Shown: positions 1 to 14,365, counted from the stretch's first letter. The stretch is 64,000 bases of DNA from Apostichopus japonicus (GCF_037975245.1 NC_092579.1:24783166-24847165); one strand, 5' to 3'. The notes: a model not told the origin generated them from the sequence alone. Program-made: numbers and translations.

Positions 1-1158
1 AATGTGCGGTACCGATCAATCGAATGTGTGGTACCGATCAATCGAATGTGCGTTGCCGATCAATCGAATATGCGGTACCGATTAATCGAATGTGCGGTAC
101 CTATCAATGGAATGTGCGGTACCGATCAATGGAATGTGCGTTGCCGATAAATCGAATGTGACTTGGCTATAAATCGAATGTGCGGTACGGATTAATCGAA
201 TGTGCGGTACCGATCAATCGAATGTGCCGTACCAATAAATCGAATGTGCGTTACCGATCAATCGAATGTGCGGTAATGATAAATCGGATGTGCGTAGCCG
301 ATAACTCGAATATGCGTTACCGATTAATCGAATGTGCGGTACCGATCAATCGAATGTGCAGTACCGATCAACCCAATGTGCGGTATCGATCAATCGATTG
401 TTCGGTACCGATAAATCGAATGTGCGTTACCAATTAATCGAATGTGCGGTACCGATAAATAGAATGTGCAGTACCGATCAATCGAATGTTCGGTACCGAT
501 AAATCAAATGTGCGTTACCGATTAATCGATTGTTTAACCGATAAATAGAATGTGCTGTACCGATCAATCGATTGTGCGGTACCGATCAATCGAATGTGCG
601 GTACCGATAAATCGAATGTGCGTTACCAATTAATTGAATGTGCGGTGCCGATCAATCGAATGTGCGTTACCAATTAATCGATTGTTTGGTACCGATCAAT
701 CGATTGTGCGTTATCGATCAATCGAATGTGCGGTAGCGATCAATCGAATGTGCGGTACCGATAAATCGAATGTGCGTTGGCGATTAATAGAATATGCGGT
801 ACCGATAAATCGAATGTGTGTTGCCGATAAATCGAATGTGCAGTACCGATAAGTCGAATGTGCGGGATTGATCAATCGAATGTGCGTTGCTTATAAATCG
901 AATGTGCGTTATAGATCAATCGAATGTGCGGTACCGATAAATAGAATGTGCGGTACCGATCAAAAGAATGTGCGTTACCGATAAATCGAATGTGTGTTAC
1001 CGGTCAATCGAATGTGCGGTTCCGATAAGTCGAATGTGCGGTACATTAAAATCGAATGTGCGGTACATTTAAATAGAATGTGCGGTAGCGATAAATCGAA
1101 TGTGCGGTAGCGATCAATCGGAGATGCGGTACCGATCAATCGAAAGTGCGGTAGAGAT
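1..1158 (+). repeat. Duplicated block, copy 1 (partner 2945-4168)
   Basis: The order of variant monomers matches 2945-4168. Shared rare markers include the GTGTGG monomer near 25, the ACTTGGCTAT monomer near 160, the GTAATGAT monomer near 272, the TAGCCGATAACTC monomer near 294, and GGAGATGCGG near 1120. The offset is 2,944 bp at the start, 3,053 bp near 291 and 3,010 bp at the end. The copies therefore differ by about 110 bp (5 monomers) gained and about 43 bp (2 monomers) lost. Homology ends near 1158, where copy 1 reads AGATCCATCG and copy 2 reads AGATCAATCG before continuing differently. Confidence 0.9.
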
Positions 1159-2246
1159 CCATCGATTGTGCTGTACCGATCAATCGAATGTGCGGTACCG
1201 ATAAATCGAATGTGCGTTACCAATTAATCGAATGTGCGGTACCGATCAATCGAATGTGCGTTACCAATTAATCGATTGTTTGGTACCGATCAATCCATTG
1301 TGCGGTACCGATCAATCGAATGTGCGGTATCGATAAATAGAATGTGCGTTGCCGATAAATCGAATATGCGGTACCGATGAATCGAATGTGCGGTACCAAT
1401 TAATCGAATGTGCGGTACCGATCAATCGAATGTGCGGTATCGATCAATCGAATGTGCGGTACCGATAAATAGAATGTGCGTTGCCGATCAATCGAATATG
1501 CGGTACCGATTAATCGAATGTGCGGTACCTATCAATCGAATGTGCGGTACCGATCATTGGAATGTGCGTTGCCGATCAATCGAATGTCCGGTACCGATAA
1601 AGCAAATGTGCGTTACCGATAAAACGAATGTGCAGTACCGATCAATCGAATGTTCGGTACCGATAAATCGAATGTGCGTTACCAATTAATCGATTGAGCG
1701 GTACCGATCAATCGATTGTGCGATACCGATCAATCGAATATGCGTTACCGATCAATCGAATGTGCGGTACCGATTAATCGAATGTGCGGTACCGATAAAT
1801 AGAATGTGCAGCACCGATCAATCGAATGTTCGGCACCGATAAATCGAATGTGCGTTACCGATTAATCGATTGATTAACCGATAAATAGAATGTGCTGTAC
1901 CGATCAATCGATTGTGCGGTATGGATCAATCGAATGTGCGTTACCAATTAATCGATTTTGTGGTACCGATCAATCGATTGTGCGGTACCGATCAATCGAA
2001 TGTGCGGTATCGATCAATTGATTGTGCGGTACCGATTAATAGAATGTGCGGTACCGATTAATAGGATATGCGGTACCGATAAATCGAATGTGCGGTTCCG
2101 ATAAGTCGAATGTGCGGTACATTAAAATCGAATGTGCGGTACATTTAAATAGAATGTGCGGTACCGATAAATCGAATGTGCGTTACCAATTAATCGAATG
2201 TGCGGTACCGATCAATCGAATGTGCGTTACCAATTAATCGAATGTG
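1158..2246 (+). repeat. Mosaic satellite segment
   Basis: This stretch is ordinary 22-bp monomers with no gene. Roughly 1330-1720 shares its monomer order with 12720-13110 at an offset near 11,391 bp, including the rare ATCATTGG and TAAAGCAAATG/TAAAACAAATG monomers. Near 1861 there is a 20-bp short monomer (ATTGATTAACCG), a type confined to the first 19.4 kb. A copy of the ACATTAAAAT / ACATTTAAAT monomer pair lies near 2095-2150. Confidence 0.85.
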
Positions 2247-2877
2247 CGGTACCGATCAATCGATTGTGCGTTGCCGATCAATCGAATGTGCAGTACCGAT
2301 CAATCGAATGTGGGGGACTGATAAATCGAATGTGCGTTATAGATCAATCGAATGTGCGGTACCGATAAATAGAATGTGCGGTACCGATCAAAAGAATGTG
2401 CGTTACCGATAAATCGAATGTGTGTTACCGATCAATCGAATGTGCGGATAAGATAAGTCGAATGTGCGGTACATTAAAATCGAATGTGCGGTACATTTAA
2501 ATAGAATGTGCGGTAGCGATAAATCGAATGTGCGGTAGCGATCAATCGAAAATGCGGTACCGATCAATCGAATGTGCGTTACCAATTAATCGATTGTGCG
2601 GTACCGATCAATCGATTGTGCGTTGCCGATAAATCGAATGTGCAGTACCGATCAATCGAATGTGGGGGACTGATAAATCGAATGTGCGTTATAGATCAAT
2701 CGAATGTGCGGTACCGATAAATAGAATGTGCGGTACCGATCAAAAGAATGTGCGTTACCGATAAATCGAATGTGTGTTACCGATCAATCGAATGTGCGGT
2801 TAAGATAAGTCGAATGTGCGGTACATTAAAATCGAATGTGCGGTACATTTAAAAAGAATGTGCGGTAGCGATCAATC
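2246..2877 (+). repeat. 352-bp tandem duplication (16 monomers)
   Basis: Two adjacent copies run from about 2246 and about 2598. Both carry the rare GTGGGGGACTGATAAATCG monomer (near 2310 and 2662), then TTATAGATC, ATCAAAAG, GTGTGTTACC, a GATAAGTCG monomer with a diverged left part (GGATAAGAT or GGTTAAGAT), and the ACATTAAAAT / ACATTTAAAT pair. The 352-bp offset equals 16 x 22 exactly. The copies differ at several single bases. Confidence 0.85.
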
Positions 2878-2944
2878 GAATGTGCGTTGCTGATAAATAG
2901 AATGTGCGTTGCCGATAAATCGAATATGCGGTACCGATTAATCG

Positions 2945-4168
2945 AATGTGCGGTACCGATCAATCGAATGTGTGGTACCGATCAATCGAATGTGCGTTGC
3001 CGATCAATCGAATATGCGGTACCGATTAATCGAATGTGCGGTACCTATCAATGGAATGTGCGGTACCGATCAATGGAATGTGCGTTGCCGATAAATCGAA
3101 TGTGACTTGGCTATAAATCGAATGTGCGGTACGGATTAATCGAATGTGCGGTACCGATCAATCGAATGTGCCGTACCAATAAATCGAATGTGCGTTACCG
3201 ATCAATCGAATGTGCGGTAATGATAAATCGGATGTGCGTTACCGATCAAACGAATGTGCGGTACCGATAAATAGAATGTGCTGTACCGATCAATCGATTG
3301 TTCGGTACCGATCAATCGAATGTGCGGTACCGATAAATAGAATGTGCGTAGCCGATAACTCGAATATGCGGTACCGATTAATCGAATGTGCGGTACCGAT
3401 CAATCGAATGTGCAGTACCGATCAACCCAATGTGCGGTATCGATCAATCGATTGTTCGGTACCGATAAATCGAATGTGCGTTACCAATTAATCGAATGTG
3501 CGGTACCGATAAATAGAATGTGCAGTACCGATCAATCGAATGTTCGGTACCGATAAATCAAATGTGCGTTACCGATTAATCGATTGTTTAACCGATAAAT
3601 AGAATGTGCGGTACCGATAAATCGAATGTGCGTTACCAATTAATTGAATGTGCGGTGCCGATCAATCGAATGTGCGTTACCAATTAATCGATTGTGCGCT
3701 ACCGATCAATCGATTGTGCGTTACCGATCAATCGAATGTGCGGTAGCGATCAATCGAATGTGCGGTACCGATAAATCGAATGTGCGTTGGCGATTAATAG
3801 AATATGCGGTACCGATAAATCGAATGTGTGTTGCCGATAAATCGAATGTGCAGTACCGATAAGTCGAATGTGCGGGACTGATAAATCGAATGTGCGTTGC
3901 TTATAAATCGAATGTGCGTTATAGATCAATCGAATGTGCGGTACCGATAAATAGAATGTGCGGTACCGATCAAAAGAATGTGCGTTACCGATAAATCGAA
4001 TGTGTGTTACCGGTCAATCGAATGTGCGGTTCCGATAAGTCGAATGTGCGGTACATTAAAATCGAATGTGCGGTACATTTAAATAGAATGTGCGGTAGCG
4101 ATAAATCGAATGTGCGGTAGCGATCAATCGGAGATGCGGTACCGATCAATCGAAAGTGCGGTAGAGAT
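2945..4168 (+). repeat. Duplicated block, copy 2 (partner 1-1158)
   Basis: This is the second copy of the block at the start of the window. It holds about five extra monomers around 3235-3345 and lacks about two near 3600. The terminal GGAGATGCGG and GAAAGTGCGGTAGAG monomers are preserved at 4131-4165. A run shared with the first copy ends near 4168. Confidence 0.9.
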
Positions 4169-4314
4169 CAATCGAATGTGCGTTGCCGATCAATCGAATG
4201 TGCGGTACCGATAAATAGAATGTGCGTTGCCGATAAATCGAATATGCGGTACCGATTAATCGAATGTGCGGTACCTATCAATCGAATGTGCGGTACCGAT
4301 TAATCGAATGTGCG

Positions 4315-5593
4315 TTACCGATAAATAGAATGTGCAGCACCGATCAATCGAATGTTCGGCACCGATAAATCGAATGTGCGTTACCGATTAATCGATTGAT
4401 TAACCGATAAATAGAATGTGCTGTACCGATCAATCGATTGTGCGGTACCGATCAATCGAATGTGCGGTACCGATCAATCGAATGTGCGTTACCAATTAAT
4501 CGAATGTGCGGTACCGATCAATCGAATGTGCGTTACCAATTAATCGATTGTGCGGTACCGATCAATCGAATGTGCGGTATCGATCAATTGATTGTGCGGT
4601 ACCGATAAATAGAATGTGCGTTGCCGATTAATAGGATATGCGGTACCGATACATCGAATGTGCAGTACCGATCAATCGAATGTGCGGGACTGATAAATCG
4701 AATGTGCGTTGCTGATAAATCGAATGTGCGTTATAGATCAATCGAATGTGCGGTACCGATAAATAGAATGTGCGGTACCGATCAAAGAATGTGCCTTACC
4801 GATAAATCGAATGTGTGTTACCGATCAATCGAATGTGCGGTTCCGATAAGTCGAATGTGCGGTACATTAAAATCGAATGTGCGGTACATTTAAATAGAAT
4901 GTGCGGTAGCGATAAATCGAATGTGCGGTAGCGATCAATCGAAAATGCGGTATTGATCAATCGAATGTGCGGTACCGATAAATCGAATGTGCGTTGCCGA
5001 TAAATTGAATGTGCCTTACCGATAAAACGAATGTGAAGTACCGATAAATCGAATGTTCGCTACCGATAAATCGAATGTGCGTTACCAATTAATCGAATGT
5101 GCGGTACCGATAAATTGAATGTGCAGTACCGATCAATCGAATGTTCGGTACCGATATTCGAATGTGCGGTACCGATTAATCGATTGATTAACCGATAAAT
5201 AGAATGTGCTGTACCGATCAATCGATTGTGCGGTACCGATCAAACGAATGTGCGATACCGATAAATCGAATGTGCGTTACCAATTAATCGAATGTGCGGT
5301 ACCGATCAATCGAATGTGCGTTACCAATTAATCGATTGTGCGGTACCGATCAATCGATTGTGCGGTACCGATCAATCGAATGTGCGGTAGCGATCAATCG
5401 AATGTGCGGTACCGATAAATAGACTGTGCGTTGCCAATTAATAGAATATGCGGTAACGATAAATCGAATGTGCGTTGCCGATAAATCGAATGTGCAGTAC
5501 CGATCAATCTAATGTGCGGGACTGATAAATCGAATGTGCATTGCTGATAAATCGAATGTGCGTTATAGATCAATCGAATGTGCGGTACCGATA
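4315..5593 (+). repeat. Duplicated block, copy 1 (partner about 8731-9920)
   Basis: Rare markers occur in the same order as in 8731-9920: GCAGCACCG and TTCGGCACCG monomers (4335 and 8751), the TAATAGGATATG monomer, GATACATCG, ATCAAAGAATGTGCC, GTGAAGTACC, TTCGCTACC, and AATAGACTGTG. The offset falls from 4,416 bp at the start to 4,328 bp at the end. The 88-bp difference is exactly four monomers lost from the second copy. Confidence 0.88.
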
Positions 5594-7790
5594 AATAGAA
5601 TGTGCGGTACCTATCAAAAGAATGTGCGTTACCGATAAATCGAATGTGTGTTACCGATCAATCGAATGTGCGGTTCCGATAAGTCGAATGTGCGGTACAT
5701 GAAAATCGAATGTGCGGTACATTTAAATAGAATGTGCGGTAGCGATAAATCGAATGTGCGGTAGCGATCAATCGAATGTGCGGTACCGATCAATCGAAAG
5801 TGCGGTACCGATAAATCGAATGTGCGTTGCCGATAAAACGAATGTGCGTTACCGATAAAACGAATGTGCGGTACCGATCAATCGAATGTGCGGTACCGAT
5901 CAATCAAATGTGCAATACCAATTAATCGAATGTGCGGTACCGATCAATCGAATGTGCGTTACCAATTAATCGATTGTGCGGTACCGATCAAGCCATTGTG
6001 CGGTACCGATCAATCGAATGTGCGGTACCGATAAATAGAATGTGCGTTGCCGATTAATAGAATATGCGGTACCGATTAATCGAATGTGCGGTACCGATCA
6101 ATCGAATGTGGGGAACCGATCAATCTAATGTGCGTAATCCGATTTATCCATTGTGCGGTACCGGTCAATCGAATGTGCGGTACCGATCAATCGAATGTGC
6201 GTTGCCGATAAATCGAATATGCGATACCGATTAATCGAATGTGCGGTACCTATCAGTCGAATGTGCGGTACCGATCAATGGAATGTGCGTTGACGATCAA
6301 TCGAATGTGACTTGGCGATAAATCGAATGTGCGGTACCGATCAATCGAATGTGCGGTACCGATAAATCTATTGTGCCTTGCCGATCAATCGAATGTCCGG
6401 TACCGATAAAACGAATGTGCGGCACCGATAAAATAAATGTGCAGTACCGATCAATCGAATGTTCGGTACCGATAAATCGAATGTCCGTTACCGATTAATC
6501 GATTGAGCGGTACCGATAAATCGATTGTGCGGTACCGATCAATCGAATGTGCGGTTCCGATCAAACGAATGTGCGGTACCGATAAATAGAATGTGCTGTA
6601 CCGATCAATCGATTGTTCGGTACCGATCAATCGAATGTGCGGTACCGATAAATAGAATGTGCGTTGCCGAAAAATCGAATATGCGGTACCGATTAATCGA
6701 ATGTGCGGTACCGATGAATCGAATTTGCAGTACCGATCAACCCAATGTGCGGTATCGATAAATCGAATGTTCGGTACCGATTAATCGATTGTGCTGTACC
6801 GATCAACCCAATGTGCGGTACCGATAAATCGAATATGCGGTACCGATTAATCGAATGTGCCGTACCTATCAATGGAATGTGCGGTACCGATCAATGGAAT
6901 GTGCGTTGCCGATCAGTCGAATATGACTTGGCGATAAATCGAATGTGCGGTATAGATCAATGGAATGTGCGTTGCCGATCAATCGAATGTGCGGTACCGA
7001 TAAAACGATTGTGCGGTACCGATCAATCGAATGTGCGGTATCGATCAATCGATGTGCGGTACCGATAAAACGATTGTGCGGTACCGATCAATCGAATGTG
7101 CGGTATCGATCAATCGAAGTGCGGTACCAATAAATAGAATGTGCGTTGCCGATTAACAGAATATGCGGTACCGATCAATCGAATGTGCGGTACCGATCAA
7201 TCGAATGTGCAGAATCCGATTAATGGAATGTGCGGTATTGATCAATCGAATGTGCGTTACCGATAAATCGAATGTGCGTTGCCGATAAATTGCATGTGCG
7301 TTACCGATAAAACGAATGTGCAGTACCGATCAATCGAATGTTCGGTACCGATAAATAGAAAGTGCGTTGCCGATAAATCGAATATGCGGTACCGATTAAT
7401 CGAATGTGCGGTACCTATCAATCGAATGTGCGGTACCGATTAATGCATTGTGCGTTGGCGATCAATCGAATGTGACTTGGCGATAAATCGAATGTGCGGT
7501 ACCGATCAATCGAATGTGCGTTACCAATTAATCGAATGTGCGGTGCCGATCAATCGAATGTGCGTTACCAATTAATCGATTGTGCGGTACCGATCAATCG
7601 ATTGTTCGGTACCGATCAATCGAATGTGCGGTATCGATCAATCGAATGTGCGGTACCGATAAATAGAATGTGCGTTGCCGATTAATAGAATATGCGGTAA
7701 CGATAAATCGAATGTGCGTTGCCGATAAATCGAATGTGCAGTACCGATCAATCGAATGTGCGGGACTGATAAATCGAATGTGCGTTGCTG
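5593..7790 (+). repeat. Mosaic satellite segment without a clear local higher-order repeat
   Basis: The whole stretch is 22-bp monomers, and I see no gene. Around 7000-7120 there is a short local repeat with shortened units: AATCGATGTGCGG and AATCGAAGTGCGG are 21-bp and 20-bp monomers. Around 6117-6140 and 7200 there are GGGGAACC and AGAATCCG monomers. The latter are 23-bp units that recur between 9.9 and 33 kb. Confidence 0.8.
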
Positions 7791-8600
7791 ATAAATCGAA
7801 TGTGCGTTATAGATCAATCGAATGTGTGGTACCGATAAATAGAATGTGCGGTACCGATCAAAAGAATATGCGTTACCGATAAATCGAATGTGTGTTACCG
7901 ATCAATCGAATGTGCGGTTCCGATAAGTCGAATGTGCGGTACATTAAAATCGAATGTGCGGTACATTTAAATAGAATGTGCGGTAGCGATAAATCGAATG
8001 TGCGGTAGTGATCAATCGAAAATGCGGTATTGATCAATCGAATGTGCGGTACCGATAAATCGAATGTGCGGTACCGATCAATCGGAGATGCGGTACCGAT
8101 CAATCGAAAGTGCGGTAGAGATCAATCGAATGTGCGTTGCCGATCAATCGAATGTGCGGTACCGATAAAACGAATGTGCGTTACCGATAAAACGAATGTG
8201 CGGTTCCGATCAATCGAATGTGCGGTACCGATAAATCGAATGTGCGTTACCAATTAATCGAATGTGCGGTACCGATCAATCGAATGTGCGTTACCAATTA
8301 ATCGAATGTGCGGTACCGATCAATCCATTGTGCGGTACCGATCAATCGAATGTGCGGTACCGATAAATAGAATGTGCGTTGCCGATAAATCGAATATGCG
8401 GTACCGATCAATCGAATGTGCGGTACCAATTAATCGAATGTGCGGTACCGATCAATCGAATGTGCGGTATCGATCAATCGAATGTTCGGTACCGATAAAT
8501 AGAATGTGCGTTGCCGATAAATCGAATATGCGGTACCGATTAATCGAATGTGCGGTACCTATCAATCGAATGTGCGGTACCGATCATTGGAATGTGCGTT
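7790..8600 (+). repeat. Duplicated block, copy 1 (partner about 12150-12960)
   Basis: The monomer order matches 12150-12960 at a constant offset of 4,361 bp from about 7860 onward. Checked markers are ATAAGTCG at 7921/12282, GGAGATGCGG at 8085/12446, ATCCATTG at 8325/12686 and ATCATTGG at 8581/12942. Homology breaks just after the ATCATTGG monomer. Confidence 0.88.
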
Positions 8601-8730
8601 GCCGATAAATCGAATATGCGGTACCGATCAATCGAATGTGCGGTACCAATTAATCGATTGTGCGATACCGATCAATCGAATATGCGTTATCGATCAATCG
8701 AATGTGCGGTACCGATAAATCGAATGTGCG

Positions 8731-9920
8731 TTACCGATAAATAGAATGTGCAGCACCGATCAATCGAATGTTCGGCACCGATAAATCGAATGTGGCTTAC
8801 CGATTAATCGATTGATTAACCGATAAATAGAATGTGCTGTACCGATCAATCGATTGTGCGGTACCGATCAATCGAATGTGCGGTACCGATAAATCGAATG
8901 TGCGTTACCAATTAATCGATTGTGCGTTTCCGATCAATCGATTATGCGGTACCGATCAATCGAATGTGCGGTATCGATCAATTGATTGTGCGGTACCGAT
9001 AAATAGAATGTGCGTTGCCGATTAATAGGATATGCGGTACCGATACATCGAATGTGCAGTACCGATCAATCGAATGTGCGGGACTGATAAATCGAATGTG
9101 CGTTGCTGATAAATAGAATGTGCGTTATAGATCAATCGAATGTGCGGTACCGATAAATAGAATGTGCGGTACCGATCAAAGAATGTGCCTTACCGATAAA
9201 TCGAATGTGTGTTACCGATCAATCGAATGTGCGGTTCCGATAAGTCGAATGTGCGGTACATTAAAATCGAATGTGCGGTACATTTAAATAGAATGTGCGG
9301 TAGCGATAAATCGAATGTGCGGTAGCGATCAATCGAAAATGCGGTATTGATCAATCGAATGTGCGGTACCGATAAATCGAATGTGCGTTGCCGATAAATT
9401 GAATGTGCCTTACCGATAAAACGAATGTGAAGTACCGATAAATCGAATGTTCGCTACCGATAAATCGAATGTGCGTTACCAATTAATCGAATGTGCGGTA
9501 CCGATAAATTGAATGTGCAGTACCGATCAATCGAATGTTCGGTACCGATAATCGAATGTGCGTTACCGATTAATCGATTGATTAACCGATAAATAGAATG
9601 TGCTGTACCGATCAATCGATTGTGCGGTACCGATCAAACGAATGTGCGTTACCAATTAATCGATTGTGCGGTACCGATCAATCGAATGTGCGGTACCGAT
9701 CAATCGAATGTGCGGTATCGATCAATCGAATGTGCGGTACCGATAAATAGACTGTGCGTTGCCAATTAATAGAATATGCGGTAACGATAAATCGAATGTG
9801 CGTTGCCGATAAATCGAATGTGCAGTACCGATCAATCTAATGTGCGGGACTGATAAATCGAATGTGCGTTGCTGATAAATCGAATGTGCGTTATAGATCA
9901 ATCGAATGTGCGGTACCGAT
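8731..9920 (+). repeat. Duplicated block, copy 2 (partner 4315-5593)
   Basis: This is the second copy of the 4.3-5.6 kb block, shorter by 88 bp (four monomers). It keeps GCAGCACCG, TAATAGGATATG, GATACATCG and TTCGCTACC in order. It ends near 9920, where the next monomer reads CCGATCAATCG instead of CCGATAAATAG. The monomers that follow resemble 7.2-7.8 kb. Confidence 0.87.
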
Positions 9921-12150
9921 CAATCGAATGTGCAGAATCCGATTAATGGAATGTGCGGTATTGATCAATCGAATGTGCGTTACCGATAAATCGAATGTGC
10001 GTTGCCGATAAATTGCATGTGCGTTACCGATAAAACGAATGTGCAGTACCGATCAATCGAATGTGCGTTACCAATTAATCGAATGTGCGGTGCCGATCAA
10101 TCGAATGTGCGTTACCAATTAATCGATTGTGCGGTACCGATCAATCGATTGTGCGGTACCGATCAATCGAATGTGCGGTATCGATCAATCGAATGTGCGG
10201 TATCGATCAATCGAATGTGCGGTACCGATAAATTGAATGTGCGTTGCCGATTAATAGAATATGCGGTACCGATAAATCGAATGTGCGTTGCCGATAAATC
10301 GAATGTGCAGTACCGATCAATCGAATGTGCGGGACTGATAAATCGAATGTGCGTTGCTGATAAATCGAATGTGCGTTAAAGATCAATCGAATGTGCGGTA
10401 CCGATAAATAGAATGTGCGGTACCGATCAAAAGAATATGCGTTACCGATAAATCGAATGTGTGTTACCGATCAATCGAATGTGCGGTACCGATAAATCGA
10501 ATGTGCGTTGCCGATAAATTGAATGTGCGTTACCGATAAAACGAATGTGCAGTACCGATCAATCGAATGTTCGGTACCGATAAATCGAATGTGCGTTACC
10601 AATTATTCCAATGTGCGGTACCGATAAATAGAATGTGCAGTACCGATCAATCGAATGTTCGGTACCGATAAATCGAATGTGCGTTACCAATTAACCGATT
10701 GATTAACTGATAAATAGAATAGGCTGTACCGATCAATCGATTGTGCGGTACCGATAAAACGAATGTGCGGTACCGATAAATCGAATGTGCGTTATCAATT
10801 AATCGAATGTTCGGTACCGATCAATCGAATGTGCGTTACCGATTAGTAGAATATGCGGTACCGATAAATCGAATGTGTGTTACCGATCAATCGAATGTGC
10901 GGTTCCGATAAGTCGAATGTGCGGTAACTTAAAATCGAATGTGCGGTACATTTAAATGTGCGGTAGTGATAGATCGAATGTGCGGTAGCGATCAATCGAA
11001 AATGCGGTTCCGATCAATCGAAAGTGCGGTAGAGATCAATCGAATGTGCGTTTCCGATCAATCGAATGTGCGGTACCGATAAAACGAATGTGCGTTACCG
11101 ATAAAACGAATGTGCGGTACCGATCAATCGAATGTGCGGTACCGATTAATCGAATGTGCGTTACCAATTAATCGAATGTGCGGTATCGATCAATCGAATG
11201 TGCGGTAGAGATCAATCGAATGTGCGTTGTGATTAAGAGAATATGCGGTACCGATAAATCGAATGTGTGTTACCGATCAATCGAATGTGCGGTTCCGATA
11301 AGTCGAATGTGCGGTACATTAAAATCGAATGTGCGGTACATTTAAATAGAATGTGCGGTAGCGATAAATCGAATGTGCGGTAGCGATCAATCGAAAATGC
11401 GGTACCGATCAATCGAAAGTGCGGTAGAGATCAATCGAATGTGCGTTGCCGATCAATCGAATGTGCGGTACCGATAAAACGAATGTGCGTTACCGATAAA
11501 ACGAATGTGCGGTACCGATCAATCGTATGTGCGGTACCGATAAATCTAATGTGCGTTACCAATTAATCGAATGTGCGGTTCCGATCAATCGAATGTGCGT
11601 TACCAATTAATCGATTGTGCGGTACCGATAAATAGATTGTGCGTTGCCGATTAATAGAATATGCGGTACCGATTAATCGAATGTGCGGTACCGATCAATC
11701 GAATGTGGGGAATCCGATTAATCGAATGTGCGGTATTGATCAATCGAATGTGCGGTACCGATAAATCGAATGTGCGTTGCCGATAAATTGAATGTGCGGT
11801 ACCAATCAATCGAATGTTCGGTACCGATAAATCGAATGTGCGTTACCAATTAATCGATTGTGCTATACCGGTAAATCGAATGTGCGTTACCGGTCAATCG
11901 AATGTGCGGTACCGATCAATCGAATGTGCGGTACCGATTAATGGAATGTGCGTTGACGATCAATCGAATGTGACTTGGCGATAAATCGAATGTGCGGTAC
12001 CGATCAATCGAATGTGCGTTACCAATTAATCGAATGTGCGGTTCCGATCAATCGAATGTGCGTTACCAATTAATCGAATGTGCGGTACCGATCAATCGAT
12101 TATGCAGTACCGATCAATCGAATGTGCGGTATCGATCAATCGAATGTGCG
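9920..12150 (+). repeat. Mosaic satellite segment
   Basis: This is continuous 22-bp satellite with no gene. The part at about 9930-10440 resembles 7200-7880 (AGAATCCG, GATAAATTGCATG, then the GCGGTGCCG series). The ACATTAAAAT-type pair occurs near 10925 in a diverged form (AACTTAAAAT) and again near 11317. Several off-length units are present. One near 10955 joins ACATTTAAATG directly to TGCGG, skipping part of a monomer. Confidence 0.8.
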
Positions 12151-12960
12151 TTGCTGATAAATCGAATGTGCGTTATAGATCAATCGAATGTGCGGTACCG
12201 ATAAATGTGCGGTACCGATCAAAAGAATATGCGTTACCGATAAATCGAATGTGTGTTACCGATCAATCGAATGTGCGGTTCCGATAAGTCGAATGTGCGG
12301 TACATTAAAATCGAATGTGCGGTAAATTTAAATAGAATGTGCGGTAGCGATAAATCGAATGTGCGGTAGTGATCAATCGAAAATGCGGTATTGATCAATC
12401 GAATGTGCGGTACCGATAAATCGAATGTGCGTTAGCGATCAATCGGAGATGCGGTACCGATCAATCGAAAGTGCGGTAGAGATCAATCGAATGTGCGTTG
12501 CCGATCAATCGAATGTGCGGTACCGATAAAACGAATGTGCGTTACCGATAAAACGAATGTGCGGTACCGATCAATCGAATGTGCGGTACCGATAAATCGA
12601 ATGTGCGTTACCAATTAATCGAATGTGCGGTACCGATCAATCGAATGTGCGTAACCAATTAATCGATTGTGCGGTACCGATCAATCCATTGTGCGGTACC
12701 GAACAATCGAATGTGCGGTACCGATAAATAGAATGTGCGTTGCCGATAAATCGAATATGCGGTACCGATTTATCGAATGTGCGGTACCAATTAATCGAAT
12801 GTGCGGTACCGATCAATCGAATGTGCGGTATCGATCAATCGAATGTGCGGTACCGATAAATAGAATGTGCGTTGCCGATAAATCGAATATGCGGTACCGA
12901 TTAATCGAATGTGCGGTACCTATCAATCGAATGTGCGGTACCGATCATTGGAATGTGCTT
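12150..12960 (+). repeat. Duplicated block, copy 2 (partner 7790-8600)
   Basis: This is the second copy of the 7.8-8.6 kb block at offset 4,361 bp. Near 12203 it carries a 6-bp deletion (ATAAATGTGCGG in place of ATAAATAGAATGTGCGG), leaving a 16-bp monomer. From about 12960 the order of monomers instead follows the 1.56-1.72 kb segment (GTCCGG, AAAACAAATG). The block is therefore a junction between two source segments. Confidence 0.86.
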
Positions 12961-13472
12961 TGCCGATCAATCGAATGTCCGGTACCGATAAAACAAATGT
13001 GCGTTACCGATAAAACGAATGTGCAGTACCGATCAATCGAATGTTCGGTACCGATAAATCGAATGTGCGTTACCAATTAATCGATTGAGCGGTACCGATC
13101 AATCGATTGTGCGATACCGATCAATCGAATGTGCGGTACCGATCAATCGAATGTGCGGTACCGATTAATCGAATGTGCGGTACCGATAAATAGAATGTGC
13201 AGCACCGATCAATCGAATGTTCTGCACCGATAAATCGAATGTGCGTTACCGATAAATCGAATGTGCGTTACCAATTATTCGAATGTGCGGTACCGATAAA
13301 TAGAATGTGCAGTACCGATCAATCGAATGTTCGGTACTGATAAATCGAATGTGCGTTACCAATTAGTCGATTGATTAACCGATAAATAGAATAGGCTGGA
13401 TCGATCAATCGAATGTGCGGTACCGATAAATCGAATGTGCGTTGCCGATAAATTGAATGTGCGTTACCGGTC
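12960..13472 (+). repeat. Mosaic satellite segment
   Basis: This is ordinary satellite with no gene. 12960-13110 follows 1560-1720, then GCAGCACCG and TTCTGCACCG monomers resemble 1810-1840 and 4335. A 20-bp ATTGATTAACCG monomer lies near 13368. It is followed by the ATAGGCTGGATCG monomer, which is later amplified with the 1,077-bp unit. Confidence 0.8.
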
Positions 13473-14365
13473 AATCGAATGTGCGGTACCGATCAATCGA
13501 ATGTGCGGTACCGATCAATCGAATGTGCGTTGCCGATTAATCGATTGTGCTGTACCGATCAATCGATTGTTCGGTACCGGTCAATCGAATGTGCGGTACC
13601 GATCAATCGAATGTTCGGTACCGATAAATCGAATGTGCGTTACCAATTAATCGATTGTGCTGTACCGATAAATCGAATGTGCGTTACCGGTCAATCGAAT
13701 GTGCGGTACCGATCAAACGAATGTGCGGTACCGATCAATCGATTGTGCGTTGCCGATAAATCGAATATGCGGTACCGATTAATCGAATGTGTGGTACCTA
13801 TCAATCGAAATTGCGGTACCGATCAATGGAATGTGCGTTGACGATCAATCGAATGTGACTTGGCGATAAATCGAATGTGCGGCACCGATCGATCGAATGT
13901 CCGGTACCGATAAAACGAATGTGCGTTGCCGATAACTCGAATATGCGGTACCGATTAATCGAATGTGCGGTACCGATCAATCGAATGTGCAGTACCGATC
14001 AACCCATTGTGCGGTATCGATCAATCGAATGTTCGGTACCAATTAATCGATTGTGCTCTACCGATCAATCGAATGTGCGGGACTGATAAATCGAATGTGC
14101 GTTGCTGATAAATCGAATGTGCGTTATAGATCAATCGAATGTGCGGTACCGATAAATAGAATGTGCGTTGCCGATCAATCGAATGTACGTTACCGATAAA
14201 TCGAATGTGTGTTACCGATCAATCGAATGTGCGGTTCCGATAAGTCGAATGTGCGGTACATTAAAATCGAATGTGCGGTACATTTAAATAGAATGTGCGG
14301 TAGCGATAAATCGAATGTGCGGTAGTAATCAATCGAAAATGCGGTATTGATCAATCGAATGTGCA